Shown here: positions 1 to 8,149 of the stretch, piece after piece
How positions within the stretch are numbered: the stretch's first letter is position 1
Layout of the letters: every line of letters begins with the position of its first letter
Source of the DNA: Chloroflexota bacterium
GTDB taxonomy: Bacteria; Chloroflexota; Dehalococcoidia; UBA3495
Direction of reading: 5' to 3'
DNA: 31,413 nt
Assembly: GCA_022563275.1 (NCBI GenBank)
Contig: JADFNR010000025.1
Coordinates: forward strand, 1 to 31,413
Position numbers and translations under genes: made by a program
The notes under the pieces: model-generated
Database searches by the model: none
Seen by the model: only the letters and a program-made list of their open reading frames with translations
What the model was told of the DNA's origin: nothing

Positions 1-1
1 T

Positions 2-952
2 GAAAATGTAGTTAAACGATTCGGTTCCTTCACCGGGGTTGACGGGGTGACATTTGACGTTGAACGGGGTGAGGTCTTTGGGATATTGGGCCCGAATGGG
101 GCCGGTAAGACCACCACTCTCGAGATCATCGAGAGCCTCCAGAAGCCAACGGAAGGCCGGGTCAGGGTTTTGGGGCTGGACGTACAGTCCGACGCAGCCA
201 AGGTGAAGACCCGGATCGGTGTGCAACTCCAGGCCTCCGCCTACTACGACTATCTGAACCTCAAGGAGATCCTGGCCCTATTCGGTAGTTTCTACCCCTC
301 CAGGGTTTCGCCCGAATCCCTGCTTGATCAAGTCGGACTCGCCGACAAGTCCTCCAACCGTATGTCGGAACTCTCGGGCGGCCAGCGGCAACGGTTCGCC
401 GTGGCGGCCAGCCTGGTCAACAACCCCGAACTGGTGGTCTTGGATGAGCCCACCACCGGACTGGACCCCCAGGCCCGCCGCAACCTTTGGGGCCTGATTC
501 GGGAGGTCAACGGGCGCGGAGTTACCGTGGTGATGACCACCCACTACATGGAAGAAGCGGAGACCCTCTGCAACCGCCTGGCTATCATGGACCATGGGCA
601 GATCTTGGCGTTGGACACGCCGCGGAACCTGATCAGTCAATTGAAAGCCAGCTATGCAGTGAAATTGACCTTGGATAAGCCGATGACCGTGGCCCAACTG
701 GAGTCCCTGAACGGCGGGGTGGAGTTGGTCCAATCAGAAGAGCAGCCAGCAGAGCAGCCTGGAGAAACGGCCGATGAAGACGCCAAGAGGGAGAACACCT
801 ACCTGCTAAGACTCGCCAACAGTCCCACCGCATTGAGATCGATGCTGGACGAGATCGACAAGGCTGGCCTGGGACTGGAAAACCTACAGATCACCCCGGT
901 CACTTTGGAAGACGTTTTCCTCGAACTGACCGGCAGCGAGCTCCGAGACTAA
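2..952 (+). CDS. ABC transporter ATP-binding protein, 5' end cut by window edge
   Basis: Nucleotide-binding subunit of an ABC-2 type exporter; hydrolyses ATP at the inner membrane to drive the permease encoded next. Seen: Walker A GPNGAGKTT, signature LSGGQRQR, Walker B LVVLDEP followed by the D-loop, and the switch histidine in TTHYMEEAE. The frame is open from base 2 and its first residues (ENVVKRFGSFTGVDGV) match the usual start of the domain, so only a few residues are missing and the GTG at 47 is not the true start. The tail of about 100 residues after the ATPase core is acidic and Glu-rich, as in multidrug/lipid exporter ATPases. Two bases separate its stop from the permease start. The transported substrate cannot be told. 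Confidence 0.93.
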   Translation, partial: ENVVKRFGSFTGVDGVTFDVERGEVFGILGPNGAGKTTTLEIIESLQKPTEGRVRVLGLDVQSDAAKVKTRIGVQLQASAYYDYLNLKEILALFGSFYPSRVSPESLLDQVGLADKSSNRMSELSGGQRQRFAVAASLVNNPELVVLDEPTTGLDPQARRNLWGLIREVNGRGVTVVMTTHYMEEAETLCNRLAIMDHGQILALDTPRNLISQLKASYAVKLTLDKPMTVAQLESLNGGVELVQSEEQPAEQPGETADEDAKRENTYLLRLANSPTALRSMLDEIDKAGLGLENLQITPVTLEDVFLELTGSELRD

Positions 953-954
953 CG

Positions 955-2043
955 TTGATCGCTCTAGTCCTAGCAAATATGAAGATGATGGCGCGAAACC
1001 GCCAAGCCATCTTCTGGGCTTTGTTCTTCCCCCTGATGTTGGTGGTGGTGTTCGGCCTGTTCGATTTCAACGGCGTAGGTGTGGCCGACGTAGCGGTGAT
1101 CGACCAGTCCGGCGGCCCCAGAGCCGAACTTCTCCGCGAACGACTCAGCGAGATCGAGTTTTTTGACCTGGAGTTTGAGGACTTAAACATCGCTGATGCA
1201 CGGGACAAGGTGGCCGATGGCGACCTGGGCTACCTGATAATCATCCCAGAACTGTTCGACGACCCGGCAGGACAGGCCCAAGCTGAGGGTCCGGCGCCGG
1301 TCATGCTGGTCTACAGTACCCGCAATCCCGACCGCAACCAACTGGTCGACGGCGCGGTCCGGAACTTGGTCTCTCATATCCACTCGGACGGCGCCCCGGT
1401 GATCCCGTCCCAGCTTCTCACTTCCGATGTGATTCAGGTGCCCGAAGTCGACTATTTCGACAACGTATTAATCGGGCTGTTGGGGCTGGGCATCATGACC
1501 AACTCCATCATCTCCATCGCCGTTCGCATCAGCACCTTCCGGAACCAATCGATACTGAAGCGTCTGCTGGTGACGCCTCTTCCCATCTGGAAATTTTTTG
1601 CCGCGGAGATCGTGGCCCACGTGATTCTGGCGATGGTACAGGCGGGAATCATCCTGTCCTTGGGCGTTTTCGCGTTCGGAGGGCATGTCCACGGAAACAT
1701 ATTCTGGGTCTTGGCGATCACGGCGTTGGGCAGCATTGTGTTTTTGAATATCGGGTTCATCCTGTCTGCTTGGGCCAAGTCACCGGCGGCTGCATCCGGA
1801 ATGGGGAACGCCGTGGCGCTGCCTATGATGTTTTTGGGCGGGACGTTCTTCTCCACCGCAGCCTTGCCGTGGATCTTGCCTGAGTTGTCGTTCGCGCTCC
1901 CCCTTACGCCCATGCTGGCGGCGTTGCGGGAAGTGGCCATCGACGGCGAACCGATCTGGGAAACATGGCCCTATCTGGCGGCCTTGGGCGGCTGGGTGGT
2001 TGCTACGGCCCTGGCGGCCACCAAGGTATTTAAATTCGGATGA
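955..2043 (+). CDS. ABC-2 type transporter permease
   Basis: Membrane subunit (362 aa) paired with the ATPase just upstream. Seen: one N-terminal membrane segment (about residues 17-38), a soluble extracytoplasmic stretch of about 130 residues, then about five more membrane segments up to the C-terminus. This one-plus-five layout with a large first loop is usual for the ABC-2 membrane family of drug, lipid and polymer exporters. The start is TTG at 955; an ATG eight codons later (979) is an alternative, and neither has a strong ribosome binding site, which fits translational coupling to the ATPase. Its stop overlaps the start of the next gene by four bases (ATGA). Confidence 0.9.
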   Translation: MIALVLANMKMMARNRQAIFWALFFPLMLVVVFGLFDFNGVGVADVAVIDQSGGPRAELLRERLSEIEFFDLEFEDLNIADARDKVADGDLGYLIIIPELFDDPAGQAQAEGPAPVMLVYSTRNPDRNQLVDGAVRNLVSHIHSDGAPVIPSQLLTSDVIQVPEVDYFDNVLIGLLGLGIMTNSIISIAVRISTFRNQSILKRLLVTPLPIWKFFAAEIVAHVILAMVQAGIILSLGVFAFGGHVHGNIFWVLAITALGSIVFLNIGFILSAWAKSPAAASGMGNAVALPMMFLGGTFFSTAALPWILPELSFALPLTPMLAALREVAIDGEPIWETWPYLAALGGWVVATALAATKVFKFG

Positions 2044-2390
2044 CGCAGGTCCCGGAACGACCCGGAATCGGAAAAAGGCCGTTAGTCATAGCGGCAGTCG
2101 CGGCTTTGCTGCTGATTGGCTTGGCCTGCGGCGGCGACGGCGGCGATAACACGGTTACGGGGCTGGTCATCGAGGCGGTGGAACGCGATCTGGTTGAGAT
2201 TGAGCTACTGCGGGTCCGAGACGGCGACGGCAAAGTCTGGGAGTTTTCCACCGACGGCCCTGTTGGGATCAGCGCCTCCCATCTAAGACAGCACCAGGTA
2301 CTCGGCGAAAGTGTCGTCGTCACTTACAGAAAATACCGAGGCAGCCTCATCGCCACGGATGTTCGCGACGTAACGGGACCGGGCGGCTAG
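2040..2390 (+). CDS. small predicted lipoprotein of unknown function
   Basis: 116 aa. Seen: basic N-terminus, hydrophobic stretch (about residues 15-28) and a lipobox-like LIGLAC, so it is probably processed by signal peptidase II and anchored to the outside of the membrane. The rest is a short, mostly beta-looking domain ending in TDVRDVTGPGG; I do not recognise a family. It starts in an ATGA overlap with the permease stop, so it is translated with the exporter and may be an accessory of it (inference). Its stop TAG shares the four-base palindrome CTAG with the stop of the convergent gene. Confidence 0.75.
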   Translation: MTQVPERPGIGKRPLVIAAVAALLLIGLACGGDGGDNTVTGLVIEAVERDLVEIELLRVRDGDGKVWEFSTDGPVGISASHLRQHQVLGESVVVTYRKYRGSLIATDVRDVTGPGG

Positions 2391-3325
2391 AGGATCTCCA
2401 GAAGCCTTGCTTCGATCTCTTCGGCCGTGGTGAATTGCTCGAATTTGGCCTGTACCAGTCCCTGACTGTCGATGATGAATGTCCACGGTTCCGTGGTCAG
2501 TCCCCACTCGTCTACGGCTGGCACCAACCCGCCGGTGGGCCGGTTTCCTTCGATCAGGTGAGGGTCTTCGAAAACCTCAACGTGGACATAATTCGCCCGG
2601 TCTCCGACGCTCTCTTTGACCTTGCTCAACTCTCCTACCTGGGGCCCGCAGGTGGCGCTCACGCAAAATGCTGGAGTGGCGAACACGATCACCAACGGTT
2701 TGCCCTGTTCCAACGCCTCGTGGACCGACAACTCATATAGGTCTAGGTCCGGCTCCGGAGAGCTGGTGATGTGGGAGATGTCATCAGTGCCAGCGGCGGT
2801 ATAGGTCACGCTGGCTGGGGCGGGTGAGCCGATGGCCGGGCTGCTGGGCTCTTCCTTGACTATGAAACTGGTCTGAGCAAATATCGGTGTACCGTCGTTG
2901 GCCGTGAAATTGATGTCGATCTCATAGAACCCGGCTACATCCAGATCGAATTCCGCAGCGAACACCCCACCGACGATGGTGGGCCAGGTTACGAATCGAG
3001 CGGTGGCCGAGTCTTTCAGTTCCCTTGTGTCTTGGTTTGGGACAAGGAAATAGGCGCCCACATCTGATGTCGTGCCGAGCACCGGCATGCCCTCGCGGTT
3101 AGTGACGCCAAATAAGATGCGGTTCAGTCCCACCGCCATGTCGGTGGTGATGATGATGCCGGAGTACTCAGGTCCGCCGGCTTCCTGTTCGCTGGAGATG
3201 ATCGGGTCGTCCGAGCCCGAAGAACACGCCGCGATGAGAAGTAGCAGCAAGGGCGTCAGGAAGAGAAGGGTCCGCCGGTTCAGGATCTGTGCGATGGGTC
3301 CAACCCCGTTGCCCAGGTTAAACAT
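2387..3325 (-). CDS. lipoprotein with C-terminal thioredoxin-like domain
   Basis: 312 aa. Seen: signal peptide with lipobox LIAAC (lipidated Cys34), a beta-rich middle domain (about residues 55-160), a Ser/Pro/Ala linker, and a thioredoxin-fold domain from about residue 195. The redox site is TPAFCVSATCGP: cysteines 221 and 226 are spaced CX4C rather than the usual CXXC. A TEPWTFIID strand-turn follows, where thioredoxins carry the cis-proline. The likely role is extracytoplasmic thiol redox or sensing. Start chosen at ATG 3325, preceded by AAAGGAAAA at good spacing. It ends in a four-base convergent overlap with the gene at 2040-2390, and no terminator is seen between them. Confidence 0.82.
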   Translation of the reverse strand: MFNLGNGVGPIAQILNRRTLLFLTPLLLLLIAACSSGSDDPIISSEQEAGGPEYSGIIITTDMAVGLNRILFGVTNREGMPVLGTTSDVGAYFLVPNQDTRELKDSATARFVTWPTIVGGVFAAEFDLDVAGFYEIDINFTANDGTPIFAQTSFIVKEEPSSPAIGSPAPASVTYTAAGTDDISHITSSPEPDLDLYELSVHEALEQGKPLVIVFATPAFCVSATCGPQVGELSKVKESVGDRANYVHVEVFEDPHLIEGNRPTGGLVPAVDEWGLTTEPWTFIIDSQGLVQAKFEQFTTAEEIEARLLEIL

Positions 3326-3465
3326 TAATTTTCCTTTTGGTTCATATGGTGAGACGGCCGGTCGGGTCGTGCCCGGTTTGCCGTGATTGGTAGCGCCGTG
3401 CTTTTTAGGCTCGTGTGTTCTGATGCCTCATTCAGAGTATCGGATGCGGTCCGTAAACGCGAGAA

Positions 3466-4260
3466 TCAGAAGTTCATCCCCCGGCCTGCTCCGCCCTCGA
3501 CGGCGATGGTCTGGCCGGTGATCGCGCCGGCCCGGTCCGAGACCAAGAACAAGATCAGGTCGGCGATGTCCTTGGACTCAACCATGCGGCCGATGGGTAT
3601 ATCAGCGACGGCGCGGCGTTCGGCTTCGTCGACTGAAATACTGGCATGGTCCGCTCGAGCTATCAGGCTTCGGGTCTGCCGTTCTGTTCTTGTGGTTCCC
3701 GGATGGATGCAGTTGACCAATATTCCGTCGGACGCGAACGCGTCAGAAAGGTTCTTGGCCATGTTGGAGACCGAAGAGTTGGTTACGCCGTTGCTGTTGG
3801 CGAGGGTGTTCGCTTGCCGGGCAGCCATGCCGCCGATGTGGATGATCCTTCCGCCACCCCGTGCTTGCATGTGGGGGATCACCTCCCGGGAACATCGGAC
3901 ATAGCCCATGACCTTGACGTTGATGTGGTTCAACCAGTCTTCGTCGGCCAGGTCCATGAAGGGCGCCGCCTTGGAGTTGACGGCGTTGTTGACGAGGATG
4001 TCCACTCCGCCTAGCTCGGTCACGGTGGTTGCAACCAGGTTCTTGATGTCATCGGGTTTGCCCATGTCGGCTTGGACGGCCAAAACTCTGCGGCCGGTGG
4101 CGGTCCGAATCTCGGCGGCGGCGTCCTCCAGGTCATCCATGCCCCTGGCGCAGATCGCCACGTCCACGCCCTCCTGGGCCAAGGCCAATGCCGTGGCCCG
4201 GCCGATCCCCTTGCTGCCGCCGGTTACGATGGCGATCTTTCCCTCTAATGACAGGTCCAT
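3466..4260 (-). CDS. SDR-fold protein with degenerate catalytic residues
   Basis: 264 aa, classical short-chain dehydrogenase length. Seen: cofactor loop TGGSKGIG (residues 13-20), LVNNAV near 89-94, HINV near 112-115, and the C-terminal HPG and ITGQTIAVEGG motifs. The catalytic set is missing: by spacing from the following helix, the Ser of the usual SS motif is Gly143/Gly144, the Tyr is Asn157 and the Lys is Asn161. It may therefore bind NAD(P) without ordinary dehydrogenase chemistry, or use other residues. Start chosen at ATG 4260, which has GGAGGAGG in front; an upstream in-frame ATG (4353) would run into the neighbouring gene and lacks a binding site. It lies 46 bases after the MmgE/PrpD gene, probably in the same transcript. 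Confidence 0.88.
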   Translation of the reverse strand: MDLSLEGKIAIVTGGSKGIGRATALALAQEGVDVAICARGMDDLEDAAAEIRTATGRRVLAVQADMGKPDDIKNLVATTVTELGGVDILVNNAVNSKAAPFMDLADEDWLNHINVKVMGYVRCSREVIPHMQARGGGRIIHIGGMAARQANTLANSNGVTNSSVSNMAKNLSDAFASDGILVNCIHPGTTRTERQTRSLIARADHASISVDEAERRAVADIPIGRMVESKDIADLILFLVSDRAGAITGQTIAVEGGAGRGMNF

Positions 4261-4306
4261 GTCTATTGGCCTCCTCCGATGGAGAGTTTCAAGCCCCCGA
4301 ATGACG

Positions 4307-5725
4307 TTAAGCAGGCACGCAGGCCGCAACCAAGCCCGCGATGGACGGTTCATCGTCCAGATTGGATACGGTTGAAACCAGGCTGTCCAGTTGGGCTCTG
4401 GGCCAGGGCAGATCGCCGAACAAGGCGCTGATCTTTTCGGTTTCGGTGGCCAGGTCCCATTTCAGCTCGTTGCCGGTGAATTCGTCGTGGAACTCCTGGC
4501 CGGAGCGGGTCCGGACCGTGATCCGCGGCGCGAAGTTGGCCCGGTCTTTCTGGCCGGTCACCGTCACCCTCTGTTGCAGGTCGGTCACCGCCCGGTCGGT
4601 CTCGGTCTCGCCCAGGCCGGGGTCGATGCGCTGCCGCAGGGGCGGGTAACTTCCGTGGACCCAGGTGTAGGCGATGAAGTAGTGGGTGCTGCCCACGCCG
4701 GGCATGGAGCGGTCCTGGTTGGGAAAGGCGGGAGACGGGTAGGTGGTCTCCAGCCAGTTCATCTCCATGGTGATGCCGGCCACTTCCTCCGGCGGGATGT
4801 CGTGTTTGGCGCGGACCCGGGTGGTCAGGTCGATGACCGGGCAGTTGTAGCCGGCCGTTGGGTAGATCTTGGGAGTGACGTGGAGCAGTTCCCAGCGGGA
4901 GCCCAGCCCCTCAACCGTCTGGGCCAGGTCGGTGGGGTTTGGTCCGGCGCCGGGCCCCTCCACGAAGGTGTAGGTCAACTCGCCACGGTTGTTGCCGGTG
5001 AACGCGTTGTAGAAACCGGCCGCGCCCTCCAGGCACGTCTCCGAGCCCTTCAGGTTCTCCCGCGCCAATAGAGCGGCCGTGATGCCGCTCCGAGTGGCCT
5101 GGGGCTCGTGGTACATCATCTCCCGCCCGCTGACCCTGGGCCCTTCCGTGGTGCCGGCGGCGAAGGTGCAGGCCAGGGCCAGGGCGGTCACCAACTGGTC
5201 TTCATTCAGGCCCAGCAGTTTGCCGGTGGTGATGGCCGCTCCCAGCGTTCCATAGATGGGACTGCAGCGGAACCCACGGGCCTGGGTGGTGGGTATGAAG
5301 TCACCGGCGATGCGTGACTCAACCTCATAGCCGGCCGCCAAGGCGGTGATGAATGCCTGGCCCGAGGCGCCGGAGAGCTCGGCGGTGGCCAGTGCGGCGG
5401 GAATGATGCAGGGACCGGGGTGGATCAGCATCCGGTAGGAATCGGTCTGGTTGGTGGCGTGCATCAGCTTGCTGTTGGCAAAGGCCGCGCCGCCCCGGGT
5501 GGCCTTCGCCCCGTCCACCAGGATCGTCGCTCCGTCAGGTTTGGAATCCTCCTCTTTGATCAAGGCGATGGCTGCTTCGCCGTGATGGGTCTGCGCGCCG
5601 ATGATGGACACCACCATGGCGTGGAGGACTGAGGCCTTGAGCTTGTCCACCACTTGGTCCGGCAGCTGGCCGTATTCGAGAGAGGAAACGAAACGGGCGT
5701 AGGAACGGCTGAGGGCGACGGGCAT
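4307..5725 (-). CDS. MmgE/PrpD family protein
   Basis: 472 aa, normal length for the family that includes 2-methylcitrate dehydratase and cis-aconitate decarboxylase; these enzymes dehydrate or decarboxylate small di- and tricarboxylic acids. Seen: an N-terminal helical domain beginning LSRSYARFVSSLEYGQLP, the family motif HPGPCIIPAALA near residues 104-115, a run of alpha-helical core, and the C-terminal domain around KIYPTAGYNCPVID. The substrate cannot be told; family members in catabolic islands are often misnamed as methylcitrate dehydratases. Start ATG 5725 has CCGGAG in front. It has its own good promoter at 5766-5794 and is followed by the degenerate SDR. Confidence 0.9.
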   Translation of the reverse strand: MPVALSRSYARFVSSLEYGQLPDQVVDKLKASVLHAMVVSIIGAQTHHGEAAIALIKEEDSKPDGATILVDGAKATRGGAAFANSKLMHATNQTDSYRMLIHPGPCIIPAALATAELSGASGQAFITALAAGYEVESRIAGDFIPTTQARGFRCSPIYGTLGAAITTGKLLGLNEDQLVTALALACTFAAGTTEGPRVSGREMMYHEPQATRSGITAALLARENLKGSETCLEGAAGFYNAFTGNNRGELTYTFVEGPGAGPNPTDLAQTVEGLGSRWELLHVTPKIYPTAGYNCPVIDLTTRVRAKHDIPPEEVAGITMEMNWLETTYPSPAFPNQDRSMPGVGSTHYFIAYTWVHGSYPPLRQRIDPGLGETETDRAVTDLQQRVTVTGQKDRANFAPRITVRTRSGQEFHDEFTGNELKWDLATETEKISALFGDLPWPRAQLDSLVSTVSNLDDEPSIAGLVAACVPA

Positions 5726-5765
5726 TTAAACGCTCCGGGGAAAGGGTCACGGGCGGACAGGCCGG

Positions 5766-5794
5766 ATTGTATTCCGCCGGTCCACGCCGGTCAA
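5766..5794 (-). promoter_or_regulatory. sigma-70-type promoter for the MmgE/PrpD gene
   Basis: Read on the minus strand: TTGACC (5794-5789), a 17-base spacer, then TACAAT (5771-5766). Each box differs from consensus at one position. The predicted start of transcription is near 5759, leaving a leader of about 34 bases before the ATG at 5725. This could let the MmgE/PrpD-SDR pair be expressed apart from the genes upstream. Confidence 0.65.
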
Positions 5795-5835
5795 CGAGTC
5801 GCTGCAGTCTCCGTCAAACGGCTGCGGCCGGACGC

Positions 5836-6444
5836 CTACAGGAGATCGCGTAGATGCTGCCGCAAGACCAGCTTGATCACCGCCAGCAGGGCCAGGGCCC
5901 CAAGGATTGCCCAGAACACCTCAGGCGTCCACTGCCGGCTGGTCATGCCGATGACGATACCGGCGGCGGGCGGGTGCTCCGTGTCGGTAACCGCCATCAC
6001 CAGGATCAGCAGCCCCACCGAGAAGGCCATGGCCAGGTCCAGGTATTGGCTGTGGTTGGCGATGAACGATTCCATACCCCCGTCTGCGGACCCCGCGAAA
6101 AGGACGAAAGAAAACGCCGAACCGATCAGCAGGGCCATGGTGTGCCCGCCGACGACCGCGCGCAGCCGTGATGTTGTTCCTGAGGGGTTGATGAAGATTC
6201 CGACCACGCTCGAGCCCAGGCCGGCGGCGATGGCCGCGGTCGACAGCGAATCAACGAACAGCAGGATGAGCGCCATGGCCGCCGTGGCCAGCAACGCCTG
6301 GAAGAAATACCGCCGGTAGTGGCGGCGGAATTTGGGGTCCAGCAGGTAGGGGCTGCCTTCCTGCCGCAGCAGTTCCGCGATTCCAAACCGGCCCCAGAGT
6401 CCGCTGTTGGGCCGGTCTACCGAATTTGTTTCTTCATCGGGCAA
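5836..6444 (-). CDS. HPP family integral membrane protein
   Basis: 202 aa. Seen: soluble N-terminus of about 45 residues, then four to five membrane segments, with the family's EHPPAAG motif at 156-162 and the NPSGTTSRLRAVVGGH stretch at 86-101. HPP proteins are small membrane proteins; some plant and cyanobacterial members carry nitrite, but the substrate of most is unknown. The start is TTG 6444, preceded by AGGA at seven bases; no ATG in frame fits as well. Its start lies 13 bases after the stop of the hydrolase gene, so it is probably in that transcript. It may be a transporter for the pathway (inference). Confidence 0.85.
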   Translation of the reverse strand: MPDEETNSVDRPNSGLWGRFGIAELLRQEGSPYLLDPKFRRHYRRYFFQALLATAAMALILLFVDSLSTAAIAAGLGSSVVGIFINPSGTTSRLRAVVGGHTMALLIGSAFSFVLFAGSADGGMESFIANHSQYLDLAMAFSVGLLILVMAVTDTEHPPAAGIVIGMTSRQWTPEVFWAILGALALLAVIKLVLRQHLRDLL

Positions 6445-6457
6445 ATGTGAGTCCTGT

Positions 6458-7255
6458 TTACGAAACTTTCAAGCTGTCGACGAAGTCGAGCCAGACCCTG
6501 GCGCAGGGCACCGGCAAGATGTGTTGGACGAAGCCGTAAACGCCGGGGAAGATCACCTTGCGGCCGTTGGGGAACAGGTCCGCCGCGCCCCTGAAATCCC
6601 CCAGAACTTCCTCCCTTAAGTTGGCCGCCGCCAGCATCAACATGGGGGTTTGGACGTCCTTCAACAGGGGGCCGATGTCCCCGCTGGCATTCGCCTGGAA
6701 ACCAGCCACCACGTGGGCTGGAGTGGCCTTCATCTGCTCGGCGTACCAGCGGATATAGGCCGGGTCAACGATCTGCGGGTCCAACCGTCGCCCGATGGAT
6801 TCTTCCACCCACACGTTCATCCCCTCGCGCTCGATGAGTTCCGCGCTCTCTTTGTGGTGGGAGTCGAAGTTGGTGGGAGAGGTACAGACCGTGAGGGAGT
6901 GCAGCCGTTCCTGGTTGTTGACGGAGAAATTCATGGAGATGGAACCACCCACCGTCTCGCCGATCAGGTGAAACTTCTCCAACTCCATCTTGTCGACGAA
7001 CTCTTTCAGGTCATCGGTGAAGCTGTCGAGGGTCCAGGAGTGCTCCGGTCCGGACACGTCCGATAGGCCCATGCCCCGCATGTCGAAGCGGATAACACGG
7101 TAGCGCCGGGCGATGATGGGCACCCAGCCGAACCACATCTTGTGGCTCTTGGCCATGCCGTGGTGCATCACCACCGTTTCCGGTTCGGTCCAGGGGTCGG
7201 TGAAGTCGTCGATGGTGTAGAAAAGCTCGATGCCGTCGTCAAGACGCAGTTTCAT
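6458..7255 (-). CDS. alpha/beta hydrolase-fold protein with Thr at the nucleophile position
   Basis: 265 aa, usual length. Seen: VVMHHGMAKS oxyanion-hole strand (residues 28-37), RVIRFDMRGMGLSD (53-66), and the nucleophile elbow, which reads LIGETVGGS (97-105): Thr101 stands where family members have Ser in GXSXG. At the C-terminus, where GXGHF would supply the catalytic His, the sequence is GVYGFVQHILP (238-248), so the aligned position is Gly241 with His245 four residues on. It is therefore unlikely to be a standard serine esterase; a C-C hydrolase-like, decarbonylase-like or non-catalytic role is possible. Start ATG 7255 has GGAG at seven bases. It sits between the CMD and HPP genes. Confidence 0.87.
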   Translation of the reverse strand: MKLRLDDGIELFYTIDDFTDPWTEPETVVMHHGMAKSHKMWFGWVPIIARRYRVIRFDMRGMGLSDVSGPEHSWTLDSFTDDLKEFVDKMELEKFHLIGETVGGSISMNFSVNNQERLHSLTVCTSPTNFDSHHKESAELIEREGMNVWVEESIGRRLDPQIVDPAYIRWYAEQMKATPAHVVAGFQANASGDIGPLLKDVQTPMLMLAAANLREEVLGDFRGAADLFPNGRKVIFPGVYGFVQHILPVPCARVWLDFVDSLKVS

Positions 7256-7301
7256 GTCGCTGCTCCGGGTAACTTTTGGGCGGTTGTTCTAAGAGTTCGG
7301 T

Positions 7302-8102
7302 CTAGGCGCTTAGGCCCTGTTCCTTGAAAACCGAACGGGCCACGCGCATGGCGGTGCGGGAGTTGATGTAACCGCCGTAGAGGATCAGGTGCATGAATAG
7401 CTCCATGACCTGCTGGGGAGTTACCCCAACCTTGAGCGCCCCTTCGATGCGGCGGCGTATCTGGCGGTCGTATTGGCCCATCACGGTCATGGCGGCCAGT
7501 GAACAGATAGCGCGGCTTTGCGGGTCCAGGTCTGGCCGGGTGTAGATTGCGCCCCAGAGGTATTCGTCGATCAGCCGCCCCAACTCCATCTCGATGGAAT
7601 CGGTGTCTTCCACCGGATAGAGGGTTGATTCGCCGATGTTCTGTTGGAAGCTCTTCTTGCCGATCTCATATAGTTCGTCGGCCGACAGGCTGGTGTCGTA
7701 GACCTCGGTCGGCGTGAATTCCAGGCCGCGCTCTTCGAAGATATCCTTGGTGGTGCGCATGGCGGCTTCCACGGCCGGCACTCCCACATAGAAGGTGAGT
7801 TGAACGAACACTTCCACCACCTGCTTCGGTGTCAGGCCCAGGTTAAGCCCGCGCTCGATGTGGCGGCGCAGCAGGGGCAGATGTCCGCTGGCCGTCAGCG
7901 CTGAAATGGTGACCATGCAGCGGTGCTTGGGGTCCAGTCCGGGCCGGGCCCAGATCTGGCCGAACAGGGCCTCGTTGATGATCCGTTTCAAGTCCGGGGC
8001 CAGTTGGTCGATGCCGGGCAGGGTGTAATGACTGGGGTCGCCCTGCGCCATCAGTGACCGCATGGCCTGGCCCTTTTCATAGCGTTCGTTCAGAGATTCC
8101 AT
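7302..8102 (-). CDS. tandem carboxymuconolactone decarboxylase (CMD)-like protein
   Basis: 266 aa carrying two CMD domains (about residues 35-130 and 165-262). Both repeats show the family pattern: LDPKHRCMVTISALTASGH...LGLTPKQVVEVFVQLTFYVGVPAVEAA and LDPQSRAICSLAAMTVMGQ...VGVTPQQVMELFMHLILYGG. Neither has the CXXC of AhpD peroxidases, so it belongs with the gamma-carboxymuconolactone decarboxylase side of the family, acting on ring-opened lactones in aromatic or alicyclic breakdown. The substrate is unknown. Start ATG 8102 has AGGAGG six bases ahead. It lies 47 bases after the flavin oxidoreductase gene and 46 before the hydrolase gene. Confidence 0.88.
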   Translation of the reverse strand: MESLNERYEKGQAMRSLMAQGDPSHYTLPGIDQLAPDLKRIINEALFGQIWARPGLDPKHRCMVTISALTASGHLPLLRRHIERGLNLGLTPKQVVEVFVQLTFYVGVPAVEAAMRTTKDIFEERGLEFTPTEVYDTSLSADELYEIGKKSFQQNIGESTLYPVEDTDSIEMELGRLIDEYLWGAIYTRPDLDPQSRAICSLAAMTVMGQYDRQIRRRIEGALKVGVTPQQVMELFMHLILYGGYINSRTAMRVARSVFKEQGLSA

Positions 8103-8149
8103 GGGGCGCCTCCTGGCGTGAAAAGATAAGTGATCCGCGGCCGGTTGGT

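Noticed and set aside
4261..4353. Longer N-terminus for the degenerate SDR
   Set aside because: The extra 31 residues overlap the end of the MmgE/PrpD gene, have no binding site, and the family begins at the ATG with GGAGGAGG ahead.
4307..5725. 2-methylcitrate dehydratase of propionate metabolism (prpD)
   Set aside because: The family is right but no methylcitrate synthase or lyase gene is near and the setting is a different catabolic cluster, so only the family name is used.
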